A stretch of 64,000 nucleotides of DNA from JANYCO01 sp035535995 (GTDB lineage: Bacteria > Bacteroidota > Bacteroidia > Cytophagales > Cytophagaceae), in assembly GCA_035535995.1 (NCBI GenBank), contig DATLOZ010000018.1:106359-170358 (forward strand). The letters run 5' to 3'. Under the pieces are notes generated by a model. That model worked only from the letters and a program-made list of their open reading frames with translations, was not told the DNA's origin and made no database searches. The position numbers and the translations under genes are program-made. Shown piece after piece: positions 25,757 to 34,011 of the stretch; position 1 is the first letter of the stretch; the number at the start of each line of letters is the position of its first letter.

Positions 25757-26865
25757 GAAGGCTCTTTTTGGGATATCACCAGACCGTTTTGGATATGAAA
25801 GATACAAATTTCTGCGCGGATCTGCTTGAATATTTTTTCTGTACGTTCCGGCCGCGCATCGGTAATAAAGAGCTGGCCGAAAGTTTCCTCGGCTACCATT
25901 TGCATAAGCTTGCTGATGCGGCTATCGTCGAGCTTGTCGAAAATATCGTCCAGCAGCAGGATCGGTTTTAGATTTTTATGTTTTTTAATAATATCAAAAT
26001 GCGCCAGCTTCAAAGCGATCACAAACGATTTTTGTTGTCCTTGCGAACCATAATTTTTTACAGGATAACCATTCAACATAAAATTATAATCGTCCTTATG
26101 CACGCCCATACCCGTGCGTTGAAGCAGAATGTCTTTGTTTAGGTTATGCAGGAATTTTTGTTCAAAATCTTTTTCATGCAATTGCGATTCGTACACAAGC
26201 GCAGGGCTTTCTTTTTCTTCCGAAAGGTTTAAATAATGCTTGGAAAATACAGGTGTAAACTCTTCCATAAAAACTTTGCGCTTCTGGTAGATCACCGCCG
26301 CCGATTTTAGCATTTGATGGTTGTACGATTCGATCAGCTCAGGGTCCACTGCATGTCGCTCGGCAAGCTGCTTGAGCAGGCTGTTGCGGTGTTTGAGGAG
26401 ATTGTTGTAGCGGATCAGTTCGGTGAGATAAAGATTGTCGAGCTGTGAAATGATGGCGTCGAAAAATTTTCTTCGTTCCTCGCTTCCTTCGCGGATCACA
26501 TCTGTATCGTTGGGTGTGACCAGCACCACAGGGAATGCGCCGATATGCTCGCTGAGTTTTTCGTAAGGATTTTTATTGAGTCGAAATGTTTTTTTAGCGC
26601 CAGCCAGGTCGTATTGGATCGCATAAAGTTGTTCCTCGCGAACAAAATGTCCGAGGATAGAAAAGAAATTTTCCTGGTGCCGGATGGATTGAGATTCGCT
26701 GGAGCTAAAAGCGCTCTTAGTCAGGGAAAGAGAATAAATGGCGTCCAGCAGGTTGGTCTTGCCTGCACCGTTGGAGCCTGTGAAAATATTAATTTGTGAA
26801 GAAAAGCTTAGATCCGTTTCTGCATAATTTTTAAAATTTATTAAATTTATCTTTTTTATGTACAT
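25753..26865 (-). CDS. recF: DNA replication and repair protein RecF
   Basis: The 370-residue SMC-like ATPase has Walker A TGSNGAGKTNLLDA near residue 32. The signature region YGSQGQQKSFVIALKLA and Walker B KPILLLDDIFDKLDDSR lie in the second half. RecF loads RecA with RecO and RecR at gaps behind stalled forks. dnaA, dnaN and gyrB are not in the window, so this is not the classical origin cluster. pdhA lies divergently 44 bases away. Confidence 0.97.
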   Translation of the reverse strand: MYIKKINLINFKNYAETDLSFSSQINIFTGSNGAGKTNLLDAIYSLSLTKSAFSSSESQSIRHQENFFSILGHFVREEQLYAIQYDLAGAKKTFRLNKNPYEKLSEHIGAFPVVLVTPNDTDVIREGSEERRKFFDAIISQLDNLYLTELIRYNNLLKHRNSLLKQLAERHAVDPELIESYNHQMLKSAAVIYQKRKVFMEEFTPVFSKHYLNLSEEKESPALVYESQLHEKDFEQKFLHNLNKDILLQRTGMGVHKDDYNFMLNGYPVKNYGSQGQQKSFVIALKLAHFDIIKKHKNLKPILLLDDIFDKLDDSRISKLMQMVAEETFGQLFITDARPERTEKIFKQIRAEICIFHIQNGLVISQKEPS

Positions 26866-26879
26866 TAGATAAAATTACT

Positions 26880-26887
26880 TATTTTTG
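26880..26887 (+). promoter_or_regulatory. Candidate -7 box for pdhA
   Basis: TATTTTTG matches TAnnTTTG and lies 22 bases before the ATG at 26910. No good TTTG is seen at -33. Confidence 0.35.
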
Positions 26888-26909
26888 ACTTCTTTTATAG
26901 AAATTAAAT

Positions 26910-27941
26910 ATGGCAAGCGTGAAAGAAACACCAAAGGCAAAAGTAAATGCCACCTCTAAATTTAGCAAAGAAACCTATCTCTTCTGGTATGAGAAAATGG
27001 TTTTGATCAGAAAGTTTGAAGAGAAATCAGGACAACTTTATGGTCAGCAAAAGATCAAAGGCTTCTGCCACTTGTACATAGGCCAGGAAGCCTGTGCTGC
27101 CGGGGCTGCTACAGCGCTTACCAAAGACGATAAATGGCTTACTTCTTACCGCGACCACGGTTTCCCTTTAGTTCTTGGTACTTCTGCCAATGGGATCATG
27201 GCCGAGCTTTACGGCAAGATCACCGGAGTGTCCAAAGGTAAGGGAGGCTCCATGCACATTTTTGATAAATCAGTAAACTTCATCGGCGGTCACGGTATCG
27301 TGGGCGGACAGATCCCTCTGGGAGCTGGACTGGCTTTCGCTGAAAAATTCAATAAGACCAAAAACCTTTGCATCTGCTTCATGGGCGACGGCGCCGTACG
27401 CCAAGGTGCTTTCCACGAAGCGCTCAACATGGCCATGACCTGGAAACTTCCAGTGATCTTTGTGATCGAAAACAATGGTTATGCAATGGGTACTTCTGTA
27501 AAAAGAACTTCCAACGTTACGGAGCTTTATACACTTGGCGAAGCATACGATATCCCTTCTGAGCCGGTAGATGCTATGAGCTGTGAGGCGGTACACCTTG
27601 CGGTGGAAAAAGCTGCTGAAAGAGCAAGAAAAGGCGATGGCCCTACACTGCTTGAGTTTAGAACGTATCGCTACAAAGGACACTCGATGTCTGACCCGGC
27701 GAAATACAGAACCAAAGAAGAGCTTGAAGAATACAAAGCAAAAGATCCGATCGAACAAGTAAGAGCTACGATCCTGGCCAGTAAATTTGCCAGCGAAGCA
27801 GACCTGGAAGCGATCGATAAAAAAATAAAAGACGAAGTGGACGCATCTGTAAAATTTGCTGAAGAATCCCCTTATCCTTCTGCCGAAGAAGCATTTAAAG
27901 ATGTGTACGTGCAGTCAGATTATCCATATATCAACGAATAA
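26910..27941 (+). CDS. pdhA: Pyruvate dehydrogenase E1 component, alpha subunit
   Basis: The 343-residue protein is the thiamine-diphosphate-binding alpha chain of a heterotetrameric E1. The TPP motif runs from MGDGAVRQGAFHEALNMA to VIENNGYAMGT. GGSMHIFDKSVNFIGGHGIV and YRYKGHSMSDPAKYRTKEE are the other family blocks. It decarboxylates pyruvate and passes the acetyl group to E2. The beta chain (pdhB) is not in the window, so in this organism the two subunits are not adjacent. A branched-chain E1 is less likely from the motif wording. Confidence 0.93.
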   Translation: MASVKETPKAKVNATSKFSKETYLFWYEKMVLIRKFEEKSGQLYGQQKIKGFCHLYIGQEACAAGAATALTKDDKWLTSYRDHGFPLVLGTSANGIMAELYGKITGVSKGKGGSMHIFDKSVNFIGGHGIVGGQIPLGAGLAFAEKFNKTKNLCICFMGDGAVRQGAFHEALNMAMTWKLPVIFVIENNGYAMGTSVKRTSNVTELYTLGEAYDIPSEPVDAMSCEAVHLAVEKAAERARKGDGPTLLEFRTYRYKGHSMSDPAKYRTKEELEEYKAKDPIEQVRATILASKFASEADLEAIDKKIKDEVDASVKFAEESPYPSAEEAFKDVYVQSDYPYINE

Positions 27942-27981
27942 AAAGATATTTGCCTGAAAAAGGCCATAGCTTGAAAATGAG

Positions 27982-28027
27982 AGCCAAATTCCAAAAAGAC
28001 TTACGAAACTGGGATTTGGCTTTTTTT
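27982..28027 (+). terminator. Terminator after pdhA
   Basis: AGCCAAATTCC pairs with GGGATTTGGCT (10 of 11) across an 18-base loop, and seven T follow. Confidence 0.7.
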
Positions 28028-28124
28028 AATGCTCCAATCATTCTAAAAATCAATAAGATAGGTATAAAACAAAACAGCGAAATCCTAAAAGTCGAAATAC
28101 TTTTATTCCCGGTTTTATTTTTTA

Positions 28125-28132
28125 TATCTTTG
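28125..28132 (+). promoter_or_regulatory. Candidate -7 box for the TPR gene
   Basis: TATCTTTG followed by C fits the Bacteroidota TAnnTTTG consensus. It lies 20 bases before the ATG at 28153. The -33 region is weak. Confidence 0.42.
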
Positions 28133-28152
28133 CTCCCCAAATAATAACCAAA

Positions 28153-28875
28153 ATGGCAAAAAATAAAGAGAACCAGTCGGCAGAAGTGCTCGACGCGCCT
28201 GTTCAGAAAACAAAAGAAACTACTAAGTCGTCGATTAGTAATTTTGACGTCGATGGTTTTTTTGAAAAAAATAGAAAGATCCTTTTTATTTCACTCGTAG
28301 TAATATTTGTGTTGGGCCTGGGTTATGCAGGTTATAACTATTACGTTTCTTCTCAAGACAGCGAAGCGAAAAAAGAAGTATTTCCTGCAGAGTATTATTG
28401 GGAGCACGATTCGCTAGACCTCGCTCTTAACGGCGACAAGGTGAACAGAGGACTTACCGAAATTTCAGAAGAATACAGCGGTACGGCAACTGCTAACCTT
28501 GCCAACTACCGTATCGGCTTTGCACTTCTTAAAAAAGGAAAATACGAAGAAGCAATTGAGTATCTTAAAAAATTCAGCTCAAGCGATATGCTGGTGCAAG
28601 CCAGAGCATACGCTCTGATTGGTGACGCGAACCTTGAATTGAAAAATTATGAAGAAGCGATCACTTACTACAAAAAAGCTTCTGACTACAAACCGAACGA
28701 ATACTTTACCCCTCGTTACCTGATGAAATTAGGTCTTGCTTACGAATTGAACAACGACTACAAATCTGCTGCAGAAGCGTACGGAAAAATTGCCGACCAA
28801 TACAGCGGAGCACAGGAATATAACGACGCACGCAAAAGCAAGGCCAGAGCAGAAGAGCTAGCCGGGCAGGAATAA
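28153..28875 (+). CDS. Membrane-anchored tetratricopeptide protein (YfgM-like)
   Basis: A charged cytoplasmic N-terminus of about 45 residues is followed by one membrane span (ILFISLVVIFVLGLGYAGY). The rest is periplasmic TPR repeats: NLANYRIGFALLKKGKYEEA, ALIGDANLELKNYEEAITYY and KLGLAYELNNDYKSAAEAYG. The layout matches YfgM, a SecYEG-associated chaperone subunit, and related Bacteroidota TPR proteins. The precise role is inferred from layout only. It has its own promoter-like box and terminator. Confidence 0.8.
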   Translation: MAKNKENQSAEVLDAPVQKTKETTKSSISNFDVDGFFEKNRKILFISLVVIFVLGLGYAGYNYYVSSQDSEAKKEVFPAEYYWEHDSLDLALNGDKVNRGLTEISEEYSGTATANLANYRIGFALLKKGKYEEAIEYLKKFSSSDMLVQARAYALIGDANLELKNYEEAITYYKKASDYKPNEYFTPRYLMKLGLAYELNNDYKSAAEAYGKIADQYSGAQEYNDARKSKARAEELAGQE

Positions 28876-28896
28876 TAAAAGTTTTTACAAAAAGGG

Positions 28897-28934
28897 AAAA
28901 GGCGGATGACTATTGGTTGTCCGCCTTTTATTTT
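28897..28934 (+). terminator. Intrinsic terminator
   Basis: AAAAGGCGGA (28897-28906) pairs with TCCGCCTTTT (28920-28929). ATTTT follows. Confidence 0.85.
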
Positions 28935-28969
28935 GTCTGTCATTCTACGTTTGCATCAATAGCAGGGTG

Positions 28970-28993
28970 ATTGTTTGTGGGGACACAAACAAT
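28970..28993. repeat. Short hairpin ATTGTTTGTG / CACAAACAAT
   Basis: The arms are perfect over 10 bases with a GGGA loop. A degenerate second copy (ATTGTGGAGCACAAACAA) lies about 20 bases later. It could be a regulator site or a REP-like remnant. There is no T tract. Confidence 0.5.
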
Positions 28994-29162
28994 GGCGAAA
29001 TGCAGAAGTGATTATTGTGGAGCACAAACAAAGCGTGGTAAATGGAATTAAACAATAGTGGAAGGCCGCACCTAGTGCCACCTGAATGTCACACTTTAGT
29101 TAACATTAATCTTGCAAATCAGAATCAAGCAAATCTTCCAATCCTGAGAATCAAGGTTCAGA

Positions 29163-30056
29163 TTATCTTTTAATATACGCTCTGGTATCAAAATGCTGCG
29201 CTTCGAATTCGTAGAAATTTTTGTAGTATTTCGGTGTTGGTTGTATCTCGTAGAGTGCGCCCTGGAAAGCAGCTTCGTAGTCGAGACGGAAGTATTTGGA
29301 GAGTACGTTGTAAAGGTTGAATTTCTCATACTTCACCTTAATAGCGGGAGTATATAAATTGGAAATAGGAAAATAATCGTACGATTGATAGGAGTGGATC
29401 ATCTCGTGTGGAATTACGCTGTAGAGTGGCACACCCGCTTTGTTATCGCCAATCGCAATGCAGTTGAAAGTAGTGAAACCGGCGTATTTTGTGATATGCG
29501 GATTCATATGAAAATAAAAAATGCCGTACTCAATACTTTTATAAAGATCAAAACGATGCCCCCGGATCAAAAAACTGGTAAAGGCTCCAACGGTTACAAG
29601 CGAAAGTCTTACGGAGAGAAATTTTTCGCTCCTGTTTTCCAGGTTTGCTACCATGTCGAGCCCGTATAGGTTGCAGTGATATTGGCTTAGAAGTTTTTTG
29701 TTTAGCGAAGCATTTAGAGTCATCGAATTGCCCAGGAAATAAAGCAGCCGGTTGGCAGGAGCCATGAAAGTGCTAGTGTTGGTCCGCAGGTAAAAGGTCT
29801 GGTATTTTGCAGAATAAGAAACCAACCCGCCGAGAGATGCTTTGCCAAAATTTTTCAGAAAAGCTTTCCATGTTTTTTCTCCGGGTGCCTTATGGATCGC
29901 GCCGCCTATGCCGCCTACGATTCCGTTCAACAAAATATTATAAGCTAATATCTGGTTGCGCTGCACGTCATAGCCCTGCGCGCGGGACTTCAAAGAACCC
30001 AAACAAAACAGAAGACACAAGAATAATGTCTTGATCCTGGAAGAGGCTAGTTTCAT
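29163..30056 (-). CDS. Secreted protein of unknown function with a HEMIH motif
   Basis: The N-terminus from Met 30056 (MKLASSRIKTLFLCLLFCLG) is a signal peptide ending near SRAQG. The 297-residue protein holds PHEMIHSYQSYDYF at about residues 216-229. HEMIH has the HExxH form of zinc metallopeptidases. FEFEAQHFDTRAY near the end could give a third ligand, as Glu or His. The rest, including GGIGGAIHKAPGEKTWKAF, is not recognised. The motif alone does not prove peptidase activity. The ORF extends 8 codons further upstream, but the chosen Met starts the signal peptide cleanly. Confidence 0.7.
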   Translation of the reverse strand: MKLASSRIKTLFLCLLFCLGSLKSRAQGYDVQRNQILAYNILLNGIVGGIGGAIHKAPGEKTWKAFLKNFGKASLGGLVSYSAKYQTFYLRTNTSTFMAPANRLLYFLGNSMTLNASLNKKLLSQYHCNLYGLDMVANLENRSEKFLSVRLSLVTVGAFTSFLIRGHRFDLYKSIEYGIFYFHMNPHITKYAGFTTFNCIAIGDNKAGVPLYSVIPHEMIHSYQSYDYFPISNLYTPAIKVKYEKFNLYNVLSKYFRLDYEAAFQGALYEIQPTPKYYKNFYEFEAQHFDTRAYIKR

Positions 30057-30095
30057 AAGAAATGACAATGTTAGAACCAAGATAGTAAAAAGAAA

Positions 30096-30178
30096 GATAC
30101 CAGATGCGGATACAAGCGATCAGATAATTATAATTTCATCGATTTTTTTCTATCCGGTATCTGGCATCCGGCATCTGT
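30096..30178. repeat. ATCCGGTATC-family inverted repeat
   Basis: GATACCAGATGCGGATAC (30096-30113) is an imperfect reverse complement of TATCCGGTATCTGGCATCCG with its continuation (30151-30178). It lies between divergent genes. Relatives are at about 25417, 57058 and 60647. Confidence 0.75.
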
Positions 30179-30213
30179 ATTTATTTGTATTCCTCCTCAA
30201 AAATTTCTAACTA

Positions 30214-30240
30214 GAATTCATAATTCAACATTCATAATTT
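30214..30240. repeat. Single arm of the TTATGAATGTTGA family
   Basis: The arm reads GAATTCATAATTCAACATTC and onward, with no left arm nearby. It sits just upstream of ribH. Confidence 0.6.
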
Positions 30241-30251
30241 AAAATTTAATC

Positions 30252-30728
30252 GTGGCAAGCTCCTTAAAAAATCTTAGCGCTTATTCAGAAAAAAATATTG
30301 TTGACGTCAGCAACAAAAAATTTGCGATCGTGGTAGCAGAGTGGAATAGTGAAGTGACGGAAGCCCTTTATTCAGGGGCACTGGATACGCTTTTGAAGAA
30401 TGGTGTTAAAAAAGAAAATATCACACGTAAAACCGTGCCTGGGAGTTTTGAACTTACACTCGGCGCACAGTGGATGGCAAGCCAGTCAGACATAGACGCT
30501 GTCATCTGTCTTGGCTGCGTAATCCAGGGGGATACAAGACATTTTGATTTTATCTGCCAGGCAGTAGCAACAGGAATTACAGAAGTAAATCTGAAATACA
30601 ATAAGCCTGTTATTTTTGGTGTACTTACGCCCAACACACAGGAACAAGCGCTAGACCGCGCTGGTGGTAAGCATGGCAACAAAGGCGATGAAGCGGCTAT
30701 TACTGCTATCAAAATGTTAGGGTTCTAA
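30252..30728 (+). CDS. ribH: 6,7-dimethyl-8-ribityllumazine synthase
   Basis: The 158-residue enzyme joins the ribityl-pyrimidine with dihydroxybutanone phosphate in riboflavin synthesis and forms hollow shells or pentamers. The motifs VVAEWNSEVTEALYSGA, VPGSFELTLGA, CLGCVIQGDTRHFDFI and GVLTPNTQEQALDRAGG are all present, including the substrate-binding His in TRHFD. The start is GTG at 30252. ybeY follows after 9 bases and is probably in the same transcript. Other rib genes are elsewhere. Confidence 0.96.
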   Translation: MASSLKNLSAYSEKNIVDVSNKKFAIVVAEWNSEVTEALYSGALDTLLKNGVKKENITRKTVPGSFELTLGAQWMASQSDIDAVICLGCVIQGDTRHFDFICQAVATGITEVNLKYNKPVIFGVLTPNTQEQALDRAGGKHGNKGDEAAITAIKMLGF

Positions 30729-30737
30729 AAAAGACAC

Positions 30738-31178
30738 ATGGCCGCAATCATTACCTTCCAATCCGAAGAAATAAAATTCACACTCAAAGAAAAACTTCGT
30801 CACAAAACATGGCTGAATAAAATAGCAGCCAAAGAAAAATTTGCGATCGGTGAATTGAACTATATTTTTTGTTCGGACGAATATTTGCACAAAGTAAACC
30901 TCGAATACCTGAACCACGATACCTACACAGATATCATCACGTTTGACAATTCGGAAGACAAAAAAGCTAAGATCATCGAAGGCGATATTTTTATCAGCAT
31001 TGATCGCGTAAAAGAAAACGCAAGAAAATTTTCCGCCTCACCAGACGACGAACTGCACCGCGTGATGGCGCATGGCTTACTGCATCTGATGGGCTACAAA
31101 GACAAATCTTCCAAAGACAGCGCAGTGATGAGAACCAGGGAAGAAGAAAGCATCGCAGCGTTTAAAAAGACAAAGTAA
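30738..31178 (+). CDS. ybeY: Endoribonuclease YbeY (16S rRNA maturation)
   Basis: The 146-residue zinc enzyme helps trim the 16S 3' end and control ribosome quality. The metal-binding block is HRVMAHGLLHLMGYKDKS, with His112 and His116. The third ligand, usually the His of GYDH, is replaced by Asp122 (GYKD), a form that occurs in Bacteroidota. It lies 9 bases after ribH. The 3' trimming role is from the family. The altered ligand is seen here. Confidence 0.93.
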   Translation: MAAIITFQSEEIKFTLKEKLRHKTWLNKIAAKEKFAIGELNYIFCSDEYLHKVNLEYLNHDTYTDIITFDNSEDKKAKIIEGDIFISIDRVKENARKFSASPDDELHRVMAHGLLHLMGYKDKSSKDSAVMRTREEESIAAFKKTK

Positions 31179-31313
31179 GCTTCTGGAGTCCTTTGCGTTT
31201 GAAAGCCAAACCTCAAAAGGGATTCCGTTGTTCCTTGAACTTCTTCGTTTCGAAAAACATGTTTGTTATTCATCGCAAAAAGTGCGAGTTAAACAAAATA
31301 AAATAGTAGCGAT

Positions 31314-31344
31314 TTGTATTTTAGTAGGATGCTCCTTACTTTTG
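31314..31344 (+). promoter_or_regulatory. Bacteroidota-type promoter for the amidotransferase gene
   Basis: TTTG at 31314-31317 and TACTTTTG at 31337-31344 are separated by 19 bases, a good match to TTTG / TAnnTTTG. The predicted start near 31350 would give a leader of about 55 bases before 31406. A small CCTGA/TCAGG hairpin with a T run at 31376-31396 lies in that leader. Confidence 0.5.
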
Positions 31345-31405
31345 AGAGCACAGATAGCAAACGATTTAGACAGATCCTGATTTTTTCAGGTATTTTTCCA
31401 GGCCA

Positions 31406-32089
31406 ATGAACATACATTATTTTCAGCATGTACCCTTTGAAGGACTTGGCTCCATAGAGCACTGGGCGCGGAAACCTGACCACAAGGTAACGGCCACACG
31501 CTTCTATGAAGATCACAAACTCCCTTTCATCGATATCTGCGATATGCTGATCGTAATGGGAGGCCCGATGAGTGTGCACGATGAAGACCAATACGACTGG
31601 CTTACCGAAGAAAAAAAATTCATAGAAAAAGCCATCGTGCGCGGCAAAAAAGTGATCGGCATCTGCTTAGGGGCACAGCTGATCGCAGAAGTATTGGGCT
31701 CCAGAGTATATAAAAATTCGGAAAAAGAAATAGGCTGGATGCCTGTGCAACTTACCGAAGAAGGTAAAAAATCATCCGTGTTTTCAGACTTCGCCGACGG
31801 GCAAACCGTATTTCACTGGCACGGAGAAACCTTCGACCTGCCGAATAGCGCCATCCAACTGGCCCGCACAGAGGCTTGCGAACAGCAGGCATTTTTGTAC
31901 GATGGACATGTATTAGGACTCCAATTTCACATGGAAAGCACAGAAGAAACCGTGGCTGCTTTGATCAAGAATTGTGCTGACGAACTGACCCAAGGCGGCA
32001 AATACATTCAAACTCCGGAGCAATTGGCCAATGAAGACCATATCTACCGCTGCAATAAAACGCTGGAAAAGATGCTACTAAAGCTTTAA
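31406..32089 (+). CDS. Class I glutamine amidotransferase, stand-alone (GuaA-N-like)
   Basis: The 227-residue protein is a triad-type amidotransferase domain: nucleophile Cys87 in VIGICLGAQL, with His175 and Glu177 in GLQFHMEST. MGGPMSVHDEDQYDW and HWHGETFDLP are typical of the stand-alone group annotated as GMP-synthase-like amidotransferases. It hydrolyses glutamine or a glutamyl bond. The acceptor is unknown. No synthetase domain or partner gene is nearby, so a role in detoxifying or degrading gamma-glutamyl compounds is possible. Confidence 0.85.
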   Translation: MNIHYFQHVPFEGLGSIEHWARKPDHKVTATRFYEDHKLPFIDICDMLIVMGGPMSVHDEDQYDWLTEEKKFIEKAIVRGKKVIGICLGAQLIAEVLGSRVYKNSEKEIGWMPVQLTEEGKKSSVFSDFADGQTVFHWHGETFDLPNSAIQLARTEACEQQAFLYDGHVLGLQFHMESTEETVAALIKNCADELTQGGKYIQTPEQLANEDHIYRCNKTLEKMLLKL

Positions 32090-32418
32090 AAAGCTGTTTT
32101 TTAGTTGTGAAAGCTCTTTAAATCTTACTTTAATTCTTGTTCGGGAAATTGATCTCCATAAAAATAATCCCAAATAGAAAACAAACAATCAATTATTCGA
32201 AAGGCTGGAAAGCCCTTATTATAAGGTTTTGAAGGGTTTTGGTATTGTAAATTGTACAGCATCAATTATTAGAAATTTATTTATCGGGCAAAAGAGGAAA
32301 AATCCTCTTGTCTTTTGACTTTAAATCTTTCATGTCTTTCATTTTTCGCAGTTTTATAAACTGAAACAAGGCTGAATTCCCCTCGTTACACACCAATAAC
32401 ACCTTTAATCAAAACGAA
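32090..32418. other. Intergenic stretch with a small hairpin
   Basis: The 329-base AT-rich gap holds AAGAGGA / TCCTCTT (32292-32298 and 32303-32309), a 7-base hairpin followed by GTCTTTT, possibly a weak terminator or leader structure. No protein-like ORF was seen. Confidence 0.4.
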
Positions 32419-32778
32419 ATGAATTATAAGCTTGTGAAGAAGAAAAACTACGAGCAGCTTCTGCTGACCAATCAACAGCTCGAAAAAGAGATAGTAGCGG
32501 CAAAACAACTGATCGAAGTAATGAAGAAAGAGATGCAGGAAGGCGATGATCTATTATCTGTTCAGGAAAAACGTAACTGTAAAAACATAGAGATTGAAGA
32601 AGTACGAAGAAAGGTAAGAGAAAAAGCAGAAGAGCAAATGGAAGCACAGCGAGTGGTAATGATTAAAACCGTTGAAAAATTCCGTTACTCCGAAACGCTC
32701 TTAACCGAAAAAATCTCGGCTTTGGAGAAAGAACTTCATCAATTAAAGTCCGCAGTTAAAATGACTTGGAATAATTAA
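32419..32778 (+). CDS. Short coiled-coil protein of unknown function
   Basis: The 119-residue protein is almost entirely helical and charged, with heptad-like spacing from residue 10 to 115 (YEQLLLTNQQLEKEIVAAKQ and EKISALEKELHQLK). It has no signal peptide or membrane span. It has one Cys. It ends in WNN. It is followed by a strong terminator. No family was recognised. Confidence 0.65.
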   Translation: MNYKLVKKKNYEQLLLTNQQLEKEIVAAKQLIEVMKKEMQEGDDLLSVQEKRNCKNIEIEEVRRKVREKAEEQMEAQRVVMIKTVEKFRYSETLLTEKISALEKELHQLKSAVKMTWNN

Positions 32779-32798
32779 TTTTATCTGACATTCGGATT

Positions 32799-32855
32799 AA
32801 AAGGTTTTAATAGAGCTTTATACATTCAAAAATGTAACTCTATTGAAACCTTTTT
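32799..32855 (+). terminator. Terminator after the coiled-coil gene
   Basis: AAAAGGTTTTAATAGAG pairs with CTCTATTGAAACCTTTT (16 of 17), with an inner TACATT/AATGTA stem, and T tracts follow. Confidence 0.8.
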
Positions 32856-32922
32856 CGTTTTTATGGTGTCTATAATATTGAAACTACACGATTTTTTTGA
32901 AACTACATTTAAAAACTTATCT

Positions 32923-33771
32923 ATGAAAAAGAACTTGTTTAAAGCTGCCCTAGCCTTTATGGTAGTGGCCACAGCAGTATTTGTTTCCTGCAAAAAAGAT
33001 AAAAAAGAAGAATCCGTTTCTTCAGACAACGTAACCACAGAGTCCAACTCTTCGCAATCTGAATTTGACGATATGCTTAAAATTTCAGAAGACGCCATGA
33101 GCGACCAAAGCCAGATTAATAAGATCAGCAATACAAATTCTTGTGTAACGGTAACCGCTACCACGGGAATGATCACGCTCGACTATGGAACCGCATGCGT
33201 AGGAAGCGATCTGAGAACCCGTTCAGGTAAACTGATCATTACATATACCGGAAAATACAGAGACCCCGGAACAGTAGTGACCATTACTACCAACAACTAT
33301 TTTGTAAATGGTAAAAAGATCGACGGAATGAGAAAGGTAACCAACAATGGTACTAATACTGCCGGCAACCTTGTTTATTCAGTTGTTGACTCCGACGTAA
33401 ACGGCACAGCGAACGGCTATGCAACCATCACTGATGTAGATCTGAAAACTACTACCTGGAGATCCAGCAGAACACGTGAGTTTGCCGCAGGCGCATCCAC
33501 TCCGTTAAACTTGCTAGACGATGAATACTTGATCAACGGCAGTGCCGACGGCATGACCAAAGAAGGCATGGCCTACAGCATGACCGCTACCAACATCCGC
33601 ATTAAGATCGCTTGCTGGGCATCAAGAATTTTTTATCCGGTAAGTGGTATCCTTTCCATTACCGCTACCGATGGTACAAGAAGTATCGATTATGGAAATG
33701 GTGATTGCGACAGAACTATTCAATACACGCATACCAATGGTAAGACGTATACATTTACATTGGCGTACTAA
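32923..33771 (+). CDS. Secreted lipoprotein of unknown function
   Basis: From Met 32923, MKKNLFKAALAFMVVATAV leads to the lipobox FVSC with Cys23. KKDKKEE follows, a charged stretch of the kind that directs lipoproteins to the cell surface in this phylum. The mature protein is beta-rich with Thr/Asn repeats. Four further Cys may form two disulfides. LRTRSGKLIITYTGKYRDPG is a conserved-looking block. No family name is known to me. It is monocistronic, with a terminator directly after. Confidence 0.7.
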   Translation: MKKNLFKAALAFMVVATAVFVSCKKDKKEESVSSDNVTTESNSSQSEFDDMLKISEDAMSDQSQINKISNTNSCVTVTATTGMITLDYGTACVGSDLRTRSGKLIITYTGKYRDPGTVVTITTNNYFVNGKKIDGMRKVTNNGTNTAGNLVYSVVDSDVNGTANGYATITDVDLKTTTWRSSRTREFAAGASTPLNLLDDEYLINGSADGMTKEGMAYSMTATNIRIKIACWASRIFYPVSGILSITATDGTRSIDYGNGDCDRTIQYTHTNGKTYTFTLAY

Positions 33772-33795
33772 AAAGATAAGATAAATGACAAAACT

Positions 33796-33823
33796 AAGCC
33801 ACTCAGAAAAGAGTGGCTTTTTT
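33796..33823 (+). terminator. Intrinsic terminator
   Basis: AAGCCACTC pairs with GAGTGGCTT across AGAAAA, and a T tract follows. Confidence 0.9.
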
Positions 33824-33944
33824 ATTTATTCTTGCGTTCCCTGCGAAATCATAATGGGCCAAGATTTGGTAGATGTAAAAAAATATTCCTGTATCCTTTT
33901 AATTATGAAATAATTAAATTCTCTACCATTTTTATAGGGGAACT

Positions 33945-33974
33945 TTTGTAATTTCAAATCAATTTATACCTTTA
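33945..33974 (+). promoter_or_regulatory. Candidate promoter for the peroxiredoxin gene
   Basis: TTTG (33945-33948) and TACCTTTA (33967-33974) are 18 bases apart. The second box has one mismatch to TAnnTTTG. Confidence 0.35.
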
Positions 33975-34011
33975 CACAGATAGAATTTTCACTTTTAAAA
34001 TTTAAAAAACT

